In this document: positions 1-12,578 of the stretch, one piece after another
Layout of the letters: every line of letters starts with the position of its first letter
How positions within the stretch are numbered: the first letter of the stretch is position 1
NCBI RefSeq assembly: GCF_021462225.1
Contig: NC_061805.1
Span: 50,631,860 to 50,695,859 of the forward strand
Length of the DNA stretch: 64,000 nt
Reading direction: 5' to 3'
From: Girardinichthys multiradiatus
Taxonomy: Eukaryota > Chordata > Actinopteri > Cyprinodontiformes > Goodeidae
Notes under the pieces: generated by a model
What the model saw: the letters and a program-made list of their open reading frames with translations, nothing else
Databases searched by the model: none
Told to the model about the DNA's origin: nothing
Program-made: the position numbers and the translations under genes

Positions 1-272
1 CTTGAAGTAACAAATGCATGGACTAGTTTTTCAGCGCCACTCCTGGACAGGATATTTCTAATTTTGACAATGTTCTGGAGGTGAAAGAAGGAAATCCTAG
101 AAACCTGTTTAATATGGGATTTAAATGACATGTCCTGGTCAAAAATAACACCAAGGTTTTTTACTTTATTACAGGAGGTCAATTTAATGCCATCCAGGTT
201 AAGTGATTGACTAAGCAGTTTCTGTTTCAAAGACTCCGGTCCAAAGAGGATTTCATGCAGTTTGATTGGTTG
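1..272 (-). mobile_element. LINE reverse-transcriptase fragment, cut by window edge
   Basis: Read on the minus strand, this stretch is open for about 90 codons without a stop. It contains the stretch GVIFDQDMSFKSHIK, then a segment ending NILSRSGAEKLVHAF. This is the downstream part of a non-LTR retrotransposon reverse transcriptase, the region just before the thumb, common in teleost genomes. The rest of the element lies outside the window to the left. The open frame suggests a fairly young insertion. The exact LINE clade is not assigned. Confidence 0.72.
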
Positions 273-3200
273 AGGTTGACAGATGGAGAAGCTTGCCCAG
301 GGCACCATCAAGGGGGAACCCCCTGTTCCCCTAACCCTAACCCTGTTCAGGTGTTGTGTGTTCAGTAGACACACCAACTCCTGATGGTTGACTTGTATCT
401 GCAGACACCCAGAAAACTGTCAATATTTTGACCCGGCTCTGGCGCTCCATCTTCCTTCTCAATGCTTGGCCTGCCGTCATCTATCACCTCATTTTTACCA
501 CAGTTGGGCCTCTTGATCCACCAGAAAAAGATGTAAAACTCATAAAGTTTCTTCCAGAAGCTTGAAGTTTGCATGGGTTTGAGTAAAGTAACTGCACAAT
601 AATTACCGACTGACTGATTCTATAAACTCGTCAGCTGTGAGAAGATGTTTACTAAGGTGTCTTCCTGGTAGTTGGCTTTTTTATTCTGGAAAAACAAAAA
701 TTAAAATGTCATCTTATTAGATGTAAATACTAAAACTAACAATAAATAAGACAGTTATAATTACTTCCACCAAATCATATTGCCTTCATTGTGGATGGTC
801 TCCAGAGATGATCTACAAATAGGAGCTAAAAATGAATAATAGGAAATAACCTCAGCAGCATTAAGGAATGATTCTTATGATATTCAGTGAGATTAATTTG
901 TTCAATTTCTTCATCGTAAGGCTGATAACATCCTAGTTTGCATTAGCTGTGTGAAAGGACATAAAGTAGGTTAACGCTGCTGATTACTTTCCTCTGATAT
1001 GTCTCGGCCCACCTTGGACAACAGCGTCCAGCAGCAGCAGTAGATCATAGCTGGATGGTCTCTATTTCAGGTGAGATTTGAAAAAGCTTCACTCCAGTAA
1101 GGAAGTTTTAAAGTGGGTCAAGAGGAACAACGTACATGATATGAGGGTTTGTTCTGTTACGCTGTTTCCCCAGCGACTCATTCCTCCTTAGGAGTTTTCC
1201 AGAGATTATCCCAGGAGAGACGGAAGAAGGCAGGAGAACACAGATTACTGGAGGTAAAACAGGTCAGGCTAGTTATGTTTTGAAAAAGTTGATCGTTTTT
1301 AGGTTTACTTACAAAATAATCTTCAAAATCTATTTACTAGATAACAGAATCATGTTAAAACTGAAACTCAGATCTATACAAAATTCTGCTTAACGAGACC
1401 AGCTTTCGTTTAAATGTGAGCAGAAATAATCCACTCGTCATTATTCAGCAGCTTCAGAGTTTGACACGTTAGAAATCAATAATAAAATGCAGGGTTAATT
1501 ATTGATCACTTTAAGGCTTTTTGGATTTCCACATTAAACCAAATCTGACCATTAAACATTAACTAACAGTAATAAAATGATTTAGGAGGAGGAACTTCTC
1601 ACATCTGTTAACAGTTTTCATATAAACAGACACCAGCAACGAGCAAGGTCACGACAACATTCATATTTTTGAAAACTGGCTGATGAACGGTGGGAAAGAG
1701 GGTTTGTCCTGACTAAATCTAAAGTCCGGTGAAGACATTCTCTGCTATGTGGAAGTAAAAGGTCAGATCTGAGGTCTGTGTGTGCGCTACACAACCTTTA
1801 GTAAACATGGCAGCATCAAACTTTCCAGGGAATTCTGGGTGATCCGAGGGAAAGGAGCTGCTCTCCTGTTGTTCTCCGCCTCCTTTCAGTAGAGGTGGGA
1901 TTCACGGCTCTTCGAAGCGAGCCAGAACTTGTGGATCTGTTCCTTTCATAAATAAGTTTAAAAGACAGGCTCGGTTTTTATATTTATTCTGTTGTAAGAA
2001 GCCAGGCTGGATAATCTGACTTTATTCAGCAAATAATGATCACCCCATTGTTTCCCTCCAACCGCTGAGTACTAGTACAAGGTGTATGCATCCGTGTGCA
2101 ACAGGCACACAAAACAAATTGTCTCACAGCTGTATATATGCTATAATCTCAATTCCAGTACCTTTCTGGTGCAATCAGTAAAATCCTGTCCAAGACCTTG
2201 CTGCTCCTCTAGAAGCCTGCCAGCATGAGATCCCTTCTGGTTTTCATGTGCAAATTAAAACACGACGATTTCTAATGGGATCACTCTTAAAATTCAGTTT
2301 GTTTTACGGTTACAGTTCAGGATTTTTGTTCAGCTTTAGGATGCAAGCCTAAACACGTCGACCTTCATGATCCAGAAGATAGACAGGGGGTGGGGCATCA
2401 GATGTCAGGGGGCGGGGCCTCATATGTCAGGGGGCGGAGTATCAGATTTCAGAGGGATGGAAACAACGTTCTCCACATGGCAGGGGTGCCCGACCCTATC
2501 ATGTTGCGTTCATGAGACATGGGAATTTAAAAAAGTTTCACGTTAAGTTTCAGATTTCATGTAAACGGTATTTACAGAGAATCTTAGCTGATTCTGGTTC
2601 TGTTGGACCTGAGTGGCAGCTCCATGTACCCAGTAGCAGATGAGGGGACTGCAGTCAGGCGTGAGCACAGCACCCAGCTTTGAGCCTTTAATGATAGAAA
2701 AATAGAATTAAAAAAAAGGTTGGATCAGTTTTTGTGCTTAATTTCATTTAGTTTTTTTTTATTTTTCACCTCAGAAATGAACAAACTTTTCCTTTTTTCT
2801 GCCTTTGCTGTTTCTCCTCCGTGTCTGGAGAGAGATGATCTTTACTGGGTGTCCTTTCACATCTTCGTATTGTCAGAGCAAAGAGAGAAAACTTTGATGG
2901 AAAAGGTCTCTCTCTCTGAGAAATGAGGCCTTCACCCCTCTTATTGCTGAACCGAGGCGTTTTCAAGCACTGGACGCTGACAGGAAAAGTGTCAGGCCAG
3001 TTTCTGATGTGAATTTGCATCCCTCAACGATGGGTGACAGCACTGAAAGGCCAGGAGAAAACTGGCCCATCGATCGGCTCGTGGAAACTATTCAAAGAAA
3101 CAGATGAGCCGAAGGTGCAGCGGGCTCCTCATACCGCAGCTCCATCCCAGCAAAGCACCGCTTGCTTTAAAGAACAGAACTTCATTAAATTGTGCCACTC

Positions 3201-4270
3201 TGTGTTTGTATCAGGGCGGTGAGGGGGAAGGGTGGAGGTAGTGAGTGTTGGATCAGAGCTTTACCACAGAACAGCTATTAACTAGGCTCTGGCTCCAGCA
3301 GCGGTCTCCTGCATACAAAAACGGCAGGTTGTCACGCTTCGTTCCCACGACGACGACACCAGGAACACCTAGAGGTGATGAGGGATTGCACACATGCTCA
3401 GATGCATGCATGCCATCAGGGGCCTGCAAACAGCAGAGGAGAACGCTGAGAATGTGATAGGGTCGGTGTGCTTCCCCTTCAAGAAAACTACCAAAACCAG
3501 TTCATAAGAACCTAATTACAGGTTAAAATAGGCAAACGTATGGTAATTTATGAACACATGGAGCCAGTTTATTTTAAACAATTCAGATTACGACACATTT
3601 CACAAATACTGAAGTTAGGTGAGCAAAACCAAACAGTTTTTTCCAGGTAGTGAATATTTGGGTCAGCAGGGATGGTAAGGACCGACACTAAATGGTGAGA
3701 ATAACAGTAAACAACCGGATCAACACAAAGGAGCCTCTTTAAAGGTAAGCTTGCTTGGGTTTAGTAAAATCAAGATTCCATCCAGTTTGACAGACTTTAT
3801 CCCCGAAGATTCCAGCTCCAAGGAGTTAAACGTAAAACTTCTGAACCAGAATATGACCCTGATGATCCACAAGTGACTATAGATGCTAACATGGATGCCG
3901 AGGCTGAAACAAGTGGTTATAAGGCTAATGAATGTTATCAGAACTCAAACCAAATATGTTCTGACTTTTTTATTTGGTGGATTTTAACACATGTTCACCA
4001 GTTATAAATGCTGTATTCTGCCTCCATTGCCCTGTCATGTTACTTCCTGTTACAGCAGTCATTCAGATTATTCTCAAATTTATCATATTAAACATTTTAC
4101 AAAGTGCATAAACACAGCGAAGGACTAATTCTGTGACTTGGATTATAAATGTCGTGGATCATGTTTTGTGTGCAGACATGATTGGGTTAACTGGTTCCAT
4201 GGGACCAACAGTCTGTCTGCTTGGTAGTTGTGGTGGAGGATCTGGCTGTTTTGCAGCTCCCAGCTGGATA
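273..4270. other. Intergenic stretch, no gene recognised
   Basis: AT-rich non-coding DNA. Short open frames near 2.7-3.5 kb show no recognisable domain or splice structure. A short run of CCCTAA-type repeats lies near 327-345. Nothing else can be supported here. Confidence 0.6.
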
Positions 4271-4272
4271 TA

Positions 4273-5542
4273 CAGGGGTTGGACAATGAAACTGAAACAC
4301 CTGGTTTTATACCACAATAATTTATTAGTATGGTGTAGGGCCTCCTTTTGCGGCCAATACAGCATCAATTCATCTTGGGAATGACATATACAAGTCCTGC
4401 ACAGTGGTCAGAGGGATTTTAAGCCATTCTTCTTGCAGGATAGTGGCCAGGTCACTACGTGATACTGGTGGAGGAAAACGTTTCCTGACTCGCTCCTCCA
4501 AAACACCCCATAGTGGCTCAATAATATTTAGATCTGGTGACTGTGCAGGCCATGGGAGATGTTCAACTTCACTTTCATGTTCATCAAACCAATCTTTCAC
4601 CAGTCTTGCTGTGTGTATTGGTGCATTGTCATCCTGATACACGGCACCGCCTTCAGGATACAATGTTTGAACCATTGGATGCACATGATCCTCAAGAATG
4701 GTTCGGTAGTCCTTGGCAGTGACGTGCCCATCTAGCACAAGTATTGGGCCAAGGGAATGCCATGATATGACAGCCCAAACCATCATTGATCCACCCCCAT
4801 GCTTCACTCTGGGCATGCAACAGTCTGGGTGGTACGCTTCTTTGGGGCTTCTCCACACCGTAACTCTCCCGGATGTGGAGAAAACAGTAAAGGTGGACTC
4901 ATCAGAGAACAATACATGTTTCACATTGTCCACAGCCCAAGATTTGCGCTCCTTGCACCATTGAAACTGACGTTTGGCATTGGCATGAGTGACCAAAGGT
5001 TTGGCTATAGCAGCCCGGCCGTGTATATTGACCCTGTGGAGCTCCTGACGGACAGTTCTGGTGGAAACAGGAGAGTTGAGGTGCACATTTAATTCTGGCG
5101 TGATTTGGGCAGCTGTGGTTTTATGTTTTTTAGATACAATCCGGGTTAGCACCCGAACATCCCTTTCAGACAGCTTCCTCTTGCGTCCACAATTAATCCT
5201 GTTGGATGTGGTTCTTCCTTCTTGGTGGTATGCTGACATTACCATGGATACCGTGGCTCTTGATACATCACAAAGACTTGCTGTCTTGGTCACAGATGTG
5301 CCAGCAAGACGTGCACCAACAATTTGTCCTCTTTTGAACTCTGGTATGTCACCCATAATGTTGTGTGCATTTCAATATTTTGAGCAAAACTGTGCTCTTA
5401 CCCTGCTAATTGAACCTTCACACTCTGCTCTTACTGGTGCAATGTGCAATCAATGAAGACTGGCTACCAGGCTGGTCCAATTTAGCCATGAAACCTCCCA
5501 CACTAAAATGACAGGTGTTTTAGTTTCATTGTCCAACCACTG
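4273..5542 (-). mobile_element. Tc1/mariner element, DD36E type
   Basis: A complete 1,270-bp DNA transposon flanked by TA dinucleotides (4271-4272 and 5543-5544), the target duplication of Tc1/mariner elements. Its ends are inverted repeats of about 31 bp with two mismatches; both carry GGTTGGACAATGAAACT. It encodes one transposase on the minus strand. A fragment of the same family lies at 48654-48833. Confidence 0.93.
4370..5356 (-). CDS. Tc1/mariner transposase (DD36E), C-terminus cut by a stop
   Basis: A 328-residue cut-and-paste transposase that binds the element's inverted repeats and moves it into TA sites. Residues 1-110 hold paired helix-turn-helix DNA-binding domains, including a GRKRK basic motif near 57-61. 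The catalytic triad is D152 (in FSDES), D243 (in QDDNAPIHT) and E280 (in SPDLNIIEPLW). D243 and E280 are separated by 36 residues, not the 34 usual in Tc1, which matches the DD36E group described as Incomer. The frame stops at a TGA just after FPR, but the same frame continues to a TAA at 4325-4327 with the typical AAKGGP-type tail. The TGA is best explained as CGA to TGA decay that removes about 16 residues. Function of this copy is uncertain. Confidence 0.9.
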   Translation of the reverse strand: MGDIPEFKRGQIVGARLAGTSVTKTASLCDVSRATVSMVMSAYHQEGRTTSNRINCGRKRKLSERDVRVLTRIVSKKHKTTAAQITPELNVHLNSPVSTRTVRQELHRVNIHGRAAIAKPLVTHANAKRQFQWCKERKSWAVDNVKHVLFSDESTFTVFSTSGRVTVWRSPKEAYHPDCCMPRVKHGGGSMMVWAVISWHSLGPILVLDGHVTAKDYRTILEDHVHPMVQTLYPEGGAVYQDDNAPIHTARLVKDWFDEHESEVEHLPWPAQSPDLNIIEPLWGVLEERVRKRFPPPVSRSDLATILQEEWLKIPLTTVQDLYMSFPR

Positions 5543-5544
5543 TA

Positions 5545-6659
5545 GCTGGTCCATAAAAATCCAATCTGGTCCTTCCAGTCTGCCCTGGTTTTCTACATCA
5601 CCTCTTTGGTGCCAAACTTCTTCAGTGTCGGGTTCAGAGGTGCAGGATTCCAGTCCTCCCCTCTGAAGAATATATGTGAATAAAAATTACAAAAAGTCGT
5701 ACTTTGACAGCATTAGCCGTGAATTATAATAGTCCAGTCTCTAAACTAACAGTGATGTACACTGAATGTGGAGCCTGGGTGGTTGTTCGGTTTTATCCAG
5801 TTAAATTATGATTTCCAGTGAAAAAGCAAAACAACAGGCGTGTTTTCCCTTACAGGTGAACTATATGTAATGTAAAAAGCCTGGTATGTTTAATACAATC
5901 TATTTTTAAAGACAATCGCCAAACTGAATAATGTCATCTGCTGCTAATAAACAACATTTAGTTTTATAGTGTTTAAATAAATGACATGTTAATGTTTTTG
6001 TCCTTCATTAACTTTCAGATAAATCATTGAAGATGAAAGAAGAAAAACTTGATGAAACAAGTATTTTAAAGTTCTGCTGGGTTTTTGTTTTAATCATCAT
6101 TTTCCTGCATCAGGTGTGCTTTGGTTGGTAAGAGATTCTGACCGTTTGATAAAAGCCAATAAAGTCTTTAGTTTTGACCAAGTATGGACAAAAAACAATT
6201 AAAAATCAGTTTTTATGTCCTTTTAAATCAGTGTCAGGTCTTTCATGTATTCATGACACCAATTTTAATTACTTAAATTATCCTATAAGAGTCAGATCGT
6301 GGTTAGAGTCAATTTTAGCTAAAACAGCCCAGGTTCGAATATGGAGTGATGCAAGAGCCACAAACAAATTATAAAGCTAGTAACCACCAAACATACATAA
6401 ATATTATAAAAGGTCTTAACATAAATGAATTGAACATTTAAAAAAATCAAATATAAAGTAAATAAGATAAGATAAATAAACACAAGGAAAAACTGAATGA
6501 TAATGTTGTAATTTTATGTTTTCTGATTAATACAGTTTTACTAAATGTTTATATTGCTTTTATAATTGTTCAGACGGTTGTTTTTTCTGTATCTATTTGT
6601 TTCTCGTAGCGCTCCTGTGATTCCATATTTAGAACCTGCTAGGAGTTAGGAGTAATGTG
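5545..6659. other. Intergenic stretch, no gene recognised
   Basis: AT-rich non-coding DNA between the DD36E element and the candidate regulatory block near 6.7 kb. No domain, splice pattern or repeat family was recognised. Confidence 0.6.
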
Positions 6660-7130
6660 TATTTTTTTACAGTCCATTTTCCCAGACAGTCAGTCAGCAG
6701 CTGTGCAGCGCTGTCACACTTCATCAAAGCTCCATCACCAATGATAATGTGACCCGGCCGACTCAGCACCGCCGCTTCCCGCTGCCCAGAATATTGGCAA
6801 GTGTCAGATAGCCAATAGATTTATGTATGCAAATGAGGCTGATCGATAGAGTCTGTCACGGCCTGAGATCTACAACCACGCCACATCGCCTGGAATATTT
6901 CCTGTAAAATAAAACCCAGCAGCAGAGGAGAGAAGGAGCGCAGAAAAAAAACTAAATATGAAAGGAAAAATGATTTGAGGAAGAAGAGAGGAAAAGTGAA
7001 GACGTGACGAAGAAGGTTCACTGTCAAGGAGACGGCAAACGGCCAATCATCAGAGGGAATAAATCAGAGCTGGGCTGTCATTGGAGGAGCAGCCGAGTTT
7101 TACACGTTTTACTGTCAGATTACATCTAAA
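6660..7130. promoter_or_regulatory. Candidate conserved non-coding element
   Basis: This block stands out from its AT-rich surroundings by a denser, motif-like composition with no repeat signature and no long frame. It contains an octamer ATGCAAAT (about 6826-6834), a GCCAAT box, an ATCGAT motif and several CAGTCAG and TCAGC repeats. Such texture is typical of deeply conserved enhancers near developmental genes. Conservation cannot be tested here, so this is inference only. Confidence 0.35.
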
Positions 7131-8675
7131 ACATGTGGATTAAATGTGTAGTTCTGGTTTTACAGAAGAAATAAACCTACTAACTGCTAATGCTAACTGG
7201 AAACAGAAAATGTGATTCACTTTAGTCATGGATGTTAAACAGTTATTGCATTTGCTAAAATTACATGATAAATCATTACAATTATTAAGATTATACAAGA
7301 TTTGGTTAATTAATGATGCTTTAAAAAGTTATTTAAAAACTGAAAAGAAATAATTTTTAAGACAAAATGAGTCCATATAATTTAAAAAAGAAACTATTAA
7401 AATATACCGACACGTGTTCCAGTGTTTGTAGAAGCTAGATGAATCCCTCCTGTCACCATGTGGTCAGACAGTCAAGGCTCTTACTATTGAATTATTTGAC
7501 ATAAATTAATACATATAGTTCCTCAGTAAGACATGGAAAGTCGGGACATTGCTTGTTACAAACATTTGACTTGCAAATCTTATCTGTATCCTGGAAGACT
7601 CTAAATTTATCCTGAAGGCCACCTGCAGTTTTTTCATTATGGCTTTACTTTAATTACACCACGAGTTAGCTTAGTTAGAAAACCAGATGCAACTGGCTGG
7701 AAAAATGTCATCTGTGCACATGTAAGATTTTACATGCCAACATGTTAGCTTGCATGTACAACTTGGACGGTCGCTTCACATCATCATCATCACAAGTATT
7801 TCACTTCTCCCACCACATTCAATGCGCTGGACACCTTAACTAGAACACACTCTGCAGACCAGCACCATGGGGGGACAGAATGACCAAATCATCAGCAAAC
7901 ATTAAATGAAAAGCTTTTATTCAACATGTTAGTTACTGATTGATTTAACTTCGCTGCCGTGTTTATTCAGAGCCTCCCTCTCCTCCATCACCTCCTGTTA
8001 GAGGTCCAGACTGAACACAGGGGGAGTGGACGGGCGCTGTGGGGGTGGGGGTGAGGTGGGCTGTCGGTCGCCTGTCGGCGTGGCAGCAGCAGCCATGTCA
8101 CCACCTCCCCTGTGGGAACCGCCCGTCAAACGGAAAGGTTGTTCCACATCTGCATAATCATTAAAACGGCGACAGAAAGTCATTCTGGGAAACAATCAAT
8201 GTTGTTTTAAAGAGCCTTAAAAAAACAAAAAGACCTGAAAAAAAGGCTGGAGGTGTCTTAAAGAAGATTTAGTGTCTCATCCCGACGAATGGCAGCGCTG
8301 GCAGTTTTACCGGAGACAGAGAGAACCTCTCAGAGTTTTAGAGACAAACACTTTGGATCAGCTTTTTGAGTGAACCTGTTACAAACAGCTTTTAGTCGGT
8401 GCATTTATGGATTATTATGAAGGATGCAAAATACATAATCTTGAGAACATCATTCTCTCTCATCTCTAGTTTACTGTGAAAAATATGCAATTTAAACATT
8501 GCCTTAAAATGTAAAATCCGAGCAGCAAACGGACTTTAAGCAAAAAGAAACAAAGAAATTACATTACAGAGGAGCTTTAAATAGACTGGATTACCAACCC
8601 AGTAATATAGTTACATCACTGTAAACCTTACTAACTCTTGAACAGAGTGCTGGTCATTTCACCCCTTCTCCATTT
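7131..8675. other. Intergenic stretch, no gene recognised
   Basis: Mostly AT-rich DNA with a GC-rich patch at about 7990-8120 that contains a G-rich tract (GGGGGTGGGGGTGAGGTGGG). No gene, RNA or transposon was recognised. Confidence 0.6.
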
Positions 8676-8812
8676 CGTACCTTTGCATCCATCCATTCAT
8701 CGTCTAAAGCAGCTTCTCCCTGCAGGGTCACTGGGGGCTGGTGCCTATCTCCAGCGGTCATTAGGTCAGAGGTGGGTACACACTGAACAGGTCACCAGTC
8801 CATCGCTTTTTT
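8676..8812 (-). repeat. Fish SINE 3' portion (relic)
   Basis: On the minus strand this reads GATGGACTGGTGACCTGT, then a segment ending AGATAGGCACCAGC, and finishes in a GGATGGATG-like tail. This is the 3' half of an abundant teleost SINE. The complementary 5' half, with a tRNA-like B box, is represented by the separate copy at about 56430-56670. The copy here has no 5' half. Confidence 0.6.
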
Positions 8813-9309
8813 TGGTCATTCAGTAACTAACTTTTTCAAGATGCCAGTAAATAATGAGCTCATCACGACACACTTTCAATGCTGGACCTGAGACCTTTCA
8901 GACTGACCTGTAGTGGGCTGAGATGTAATGAGAGTTTAGAGTTAGCCAGGTGGTGGTCACAGAGACCAGTTGTTGAGCAGGGATAACGTGGCAGAACATC
9001 AGTAAAAACATTTAAATGGGAATGGCGTATAGTACTTCTGTCATGAAATCCTTTCTGTTGGAATATTTTGAGAATTTAAGGTCAAACTTGAGATATTTCA
9101 TACATTTCTGAATTTTCCTCCAATACTGTCAAATAAACTTAATGCATTGTAATAGCTAGACATTAAAGGCCTGAGTGCAAGCAAGTTTGAATCTGACCCC
9201 ATGAAAAATGCAGTAATATTAAATGGTCGACATGTGATGCGTTGGCGGGGGCGGGGCCTGGAACATGGCACGCTGGGAGGGCGGAGCCGTGCGTGATAGG
9301 TTGGAACCC

Positions 9310-9485
9310 TTTGGTTTGGATATATTCTTTTTAATTATTCATTTTTTATTCTCTTTAATTATTTAATTACCTTTATGCCACTGCAGTGTACTTTTCCTAT
9401 CATGTCTCTTTTTCATTTTTTCATGTAAAGCACTTGCAATAGTCTTGCTACTGAAATGTGCTATAAATAAACTTGCCTTGCCTTT
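9310..9485 (+). repeat. LINE-type 3' tail repeat
   Basis: The segment ending in GTGCTATAAATAAACTTGCC resembles the 3' untranslated tail shared by many teleost LINE and SINE copies (AAGTGCTATATAAATAA type). No coding part of the element is attached. It is a severely 5'-truncated copy. Confidence 0.45.
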
Positions 9486-10039
9486 CAGAACTGTTAGCAG
9501 TTCTACATTTTTAATTGTATTTTGACATGTTTTTTCTTGTTTTAGCAACTTATGAGCCAAGAACAACTACTTCAGTGCTTGCTGGGAAAACAATTCAGCT
9601 TAAAATGATCAACAAGCCTTTCATTTAAAATCAGCTGTTATATTTTCTGTAGAATCATCTTATGCTGCAAGAAATATTTGACACATCAGGAAATAATCAA
9701 CTGGACTCCTTGGGCGTTCGTCGTCAGGTCTGCACAGTTTTTCCAGCTCATATGTGTCTCGGAACCACACGATTGGACGGAAACAATATTTTTATTATGA
9801 GCTAAGTAACAATAATTGCACCAGAATCTTTCACCACTAAGAAAATGTTTTACATAAAGGAGAAACGGCCATAATGGGAGATTATTGAGGCAACTACGTT
9901 GGCAGCATGAAAGCCTATTAAATAAAAATAACCTGTTTCTGACACAAGGAATAAGAGGAGCATAGAAAAAAAAGGAAAAAGAAAGAGAAATAATAAGAAA
10001 AAAGTGATGAGGAAGCAAAGGAAAGGAGAGGAGGTAAGG

Positions 10040-10260
10040 AGAGGGGAGAGGGTCCTCCTCTATCAGCAGATAAGAGGCAGAAACAGATGAATCCTATTGG
10101 CCGGAGAGCCTCATCTAGCCTCTTATCTCCTCGCCTTCATGAACTCAGGACACATTTCATAGAAATTTGCGAAATCAGGCAAGCCGTGTATCGTGTCATC
10201 TATCACCGAGCGACGCTGGCCAATACATCCTCCCAGCTTCACAATAAAAGCCACAATTGA
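10040..10260. promoter_or_regulatory. Candidate regulatory block with paired GATA sites
   Basis: A non-repetitive, moderately GC-rich patch with AGATAAG at 10068-10074 and the inverse CTTATCT at 10122-10128, two CCAAT-type motifs (ATTGGCC and GGCCAAT) and an ACAATAAAAG motif at the end. The inverted GATA pair flanking a CCAAT box is the kind of arrangement seen in vertebrate enhancers. No transcript is evident. Confidence 0.35.
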
Positions 10261-11588
10261 CATTTTTTAAGGAAAAGTTTCTCAACAATTATGCTGCAGC
10301 TACTATAAAGCAGCTTTCAAGGTCGAACAAAACTTTGTGGAATTCAAGTTTAAGGTCCAGAATAAACAAATGTACCGATAAGCAGCCAGACAACTGGGAC
10401 GAGGAATCCCTTATGGAAAAAGTTATGATGTCTTGGGTGAAATTAAAATAAAGAAAGACAGGAAAATTGATTGTGCTCATTAAATTCCCTAGAAACACCA
10501 AAATATCAACCTGTAAACTGACTTTAGAAAATAAAACCATCATCAGTCGTCGGGTCTCTGTTCTGTTTACATGACAGTTTCTTTTTATCCCTGCTTTTAA
10601 CTACAGTAGCTCTAAGACGGACCTGCGAAGGACAGAATGTGGTTTCTACAACATTTCAGGGGGAGACGGTGAAGAATGGTTTATTTTCTTGGTTGCAATC
10701 TAAAATGTAGGAATAACAAAGTCACAATATTCCATATACTGAACTTTCAAACTTTAATTTTCAGTTTAACTGGTCCCAAAAACTCCCCAATTTTCAGAGC
10801 GTGGTTCGTTTCCTTTGGGGCAACAGACTGAGAAGTTCATTCATTTCAGTCCATCATTGCAGTTGAGGATCAGTCGGAGGGAAAGTCCAAGTTAATACCT
10901 ATTTCTTTAAGTTAGGTCCAAATTATGTCAGGAAAAAACCTGGATCACCTCAGGTTAAATAAGACAATAATAAATTTAAGTTTTCATCATGTTTGATCAA
11001 ATGTATTTCAGAAAATGAGTTCTCAGATTCATCTGTTTTTTTATTCTCTGCAAATACCTTGAATTATGCTTAAAATATCAATCAACAGCATATTAGTTTA
11101 TATATGCTTGAAATCATCTGCTCGTGTTTTTCATGCCACTGTTGTTTGAAGAACAAGAACTACTGTGGTTCTAAGTCCAGTTCACTCGGATTAAAACTGA
11201 ATAATTCATGTCGATGTTTCACCCATTAAGAGACTGAGCCAATCCACGGCTCCCGACAGGAACTTAAACCCAAGGAAAATATCTTAATTAGTAAATTATC
11301 ATTGTCATGTTGTAGTAGTTGCAGTATTTTCATTCTTCCAGTCAGTATGTTGGAGTTGTTCCTGTTCACTGTGCTGCCATAATTCTACTTTAATATTAAT
11401 TAAAAAATTAAACTGCCCAAAACTATGGAAATAACTTATCGTTTCCATTTGTTAAATCATGAATTAACTGTGATTAACCACATTTGGAAAGATGAGTTAG
11501 ACTAAGGACTGATTACTGCCAGGTACCTGGAAGTAGAACCCGTCAGACAACATGAAGTAGGCTAAAAGATTTTCAAAGTCAACAAATC
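10261..11588. other. Intergenic stretch, no gene recognised
   Basis: AT-rich DNA. No coding exon, RNA gene or mobile element was recognised before the old Tc1 relic. Confidence 0.6.
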
Positions 11589-12543
11589 ATGGCCTGGTCA
11601 AAAGAAATTCAGGAACTGATAAAAAATAAAGTCAGTGACATCTATATGTCTGGAAAGGGTTAGAAAACCGGTCGTAACGAGGAATGCAGATCAGGAGCGC
11701 TGCAGTGTGTCCTCCTTTGCCACACATTAGATGGGTTGTGCTGAAGTGTGCCGACACAGAACATATTACTGGACTCCATCCATGGACAGTATTATCATAG
11801 GTGCTGCTGAATGGATCTGGTTGGAAAAGGATCTCTGGACCTTAGAGCATCTGCGGACCGTGTGGTGCTAATGTGGTTTCATAGAAAATAATGGCCTTCC
11901 GGGTTCCAGGAAACCACAGTCAGGGCTGGCAGAGTGGTGAACCTTCCCAGGAGTGGCCGGTCTACCAAAATTACTCGAGGAGATCATCGAGGACTCATAA
12001 AGGAGGTCACAAAGAGCCTGAACTACATCTAAAACTCAGGAGGCCTCACTTGCCTCAGTTAAGGTCAGAGTTCATAATTCAACGAAAGAAAGAGACAAAT
12101 GGCCTCCATGACTAGATCCACTGCTGACCAAAAAGAACACAAAGGCCCGGCTCACATTTATCAAAGAAAATCTTGATGATCCTCAGGACTATTGGCAAAT
12201 ATTCTGCCGACTGACAAGACAAAAATGGACCTTTCTGGAAGGTGTGCGTTTCAATTCATCAGTTGTAAAACTAACACAGCATTTCAGACAAAAAAACACC
12301 ATGCGCACAGTCAAGCATGGTGGTGGTAGTGTGATGATCTGGGGTTGCTTTGTTACTTCAGGACCTGGACGACTTGCTGTGATTGATAGAACCATGAGTT
12401 CTGCTTTCTATAAAAAATCTGAACGAAGAATGTCCATCCGTCAGTTCGTTACATCACGCTCAAGCAGACTTGGTTCTGAAGCAACACAAGAACCCAAACA
12501 ACACCAGAAAGTCCACTTCTGAGTGGCAAAATGAAGCAACTTA
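11589..12543 (+). pseudogene. Old Tc1 transposase relic
   Basis: Pieces of a Tc1 transposase are recognisable in shifting frames. It starts with ATG at 11589 followed by SKEIQELIKNKVSDIYMSGK, a typical first helix-turn-helix region. Near 12300 it reads VKHGGGSVMIWGCF, the conserved motif before the second catalytic Asp. Frameshifts and stops separate the pieces, and no intact triad remains. It is a dead copy of a different, older family than the element starting 36 bp further on. Confidence 0.8.
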
Positions 12544-12578
12544 CACATAAATTATTCAGCCTGTTTGACTGATTTATA

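Noticed and set aside
327..345. CCCTAACCCTAACCC, telomere-like
   Set aside because: Only two to three units, in the middle of ordinary sequence next to a LINE. Not a telomere or clear interstitial array.
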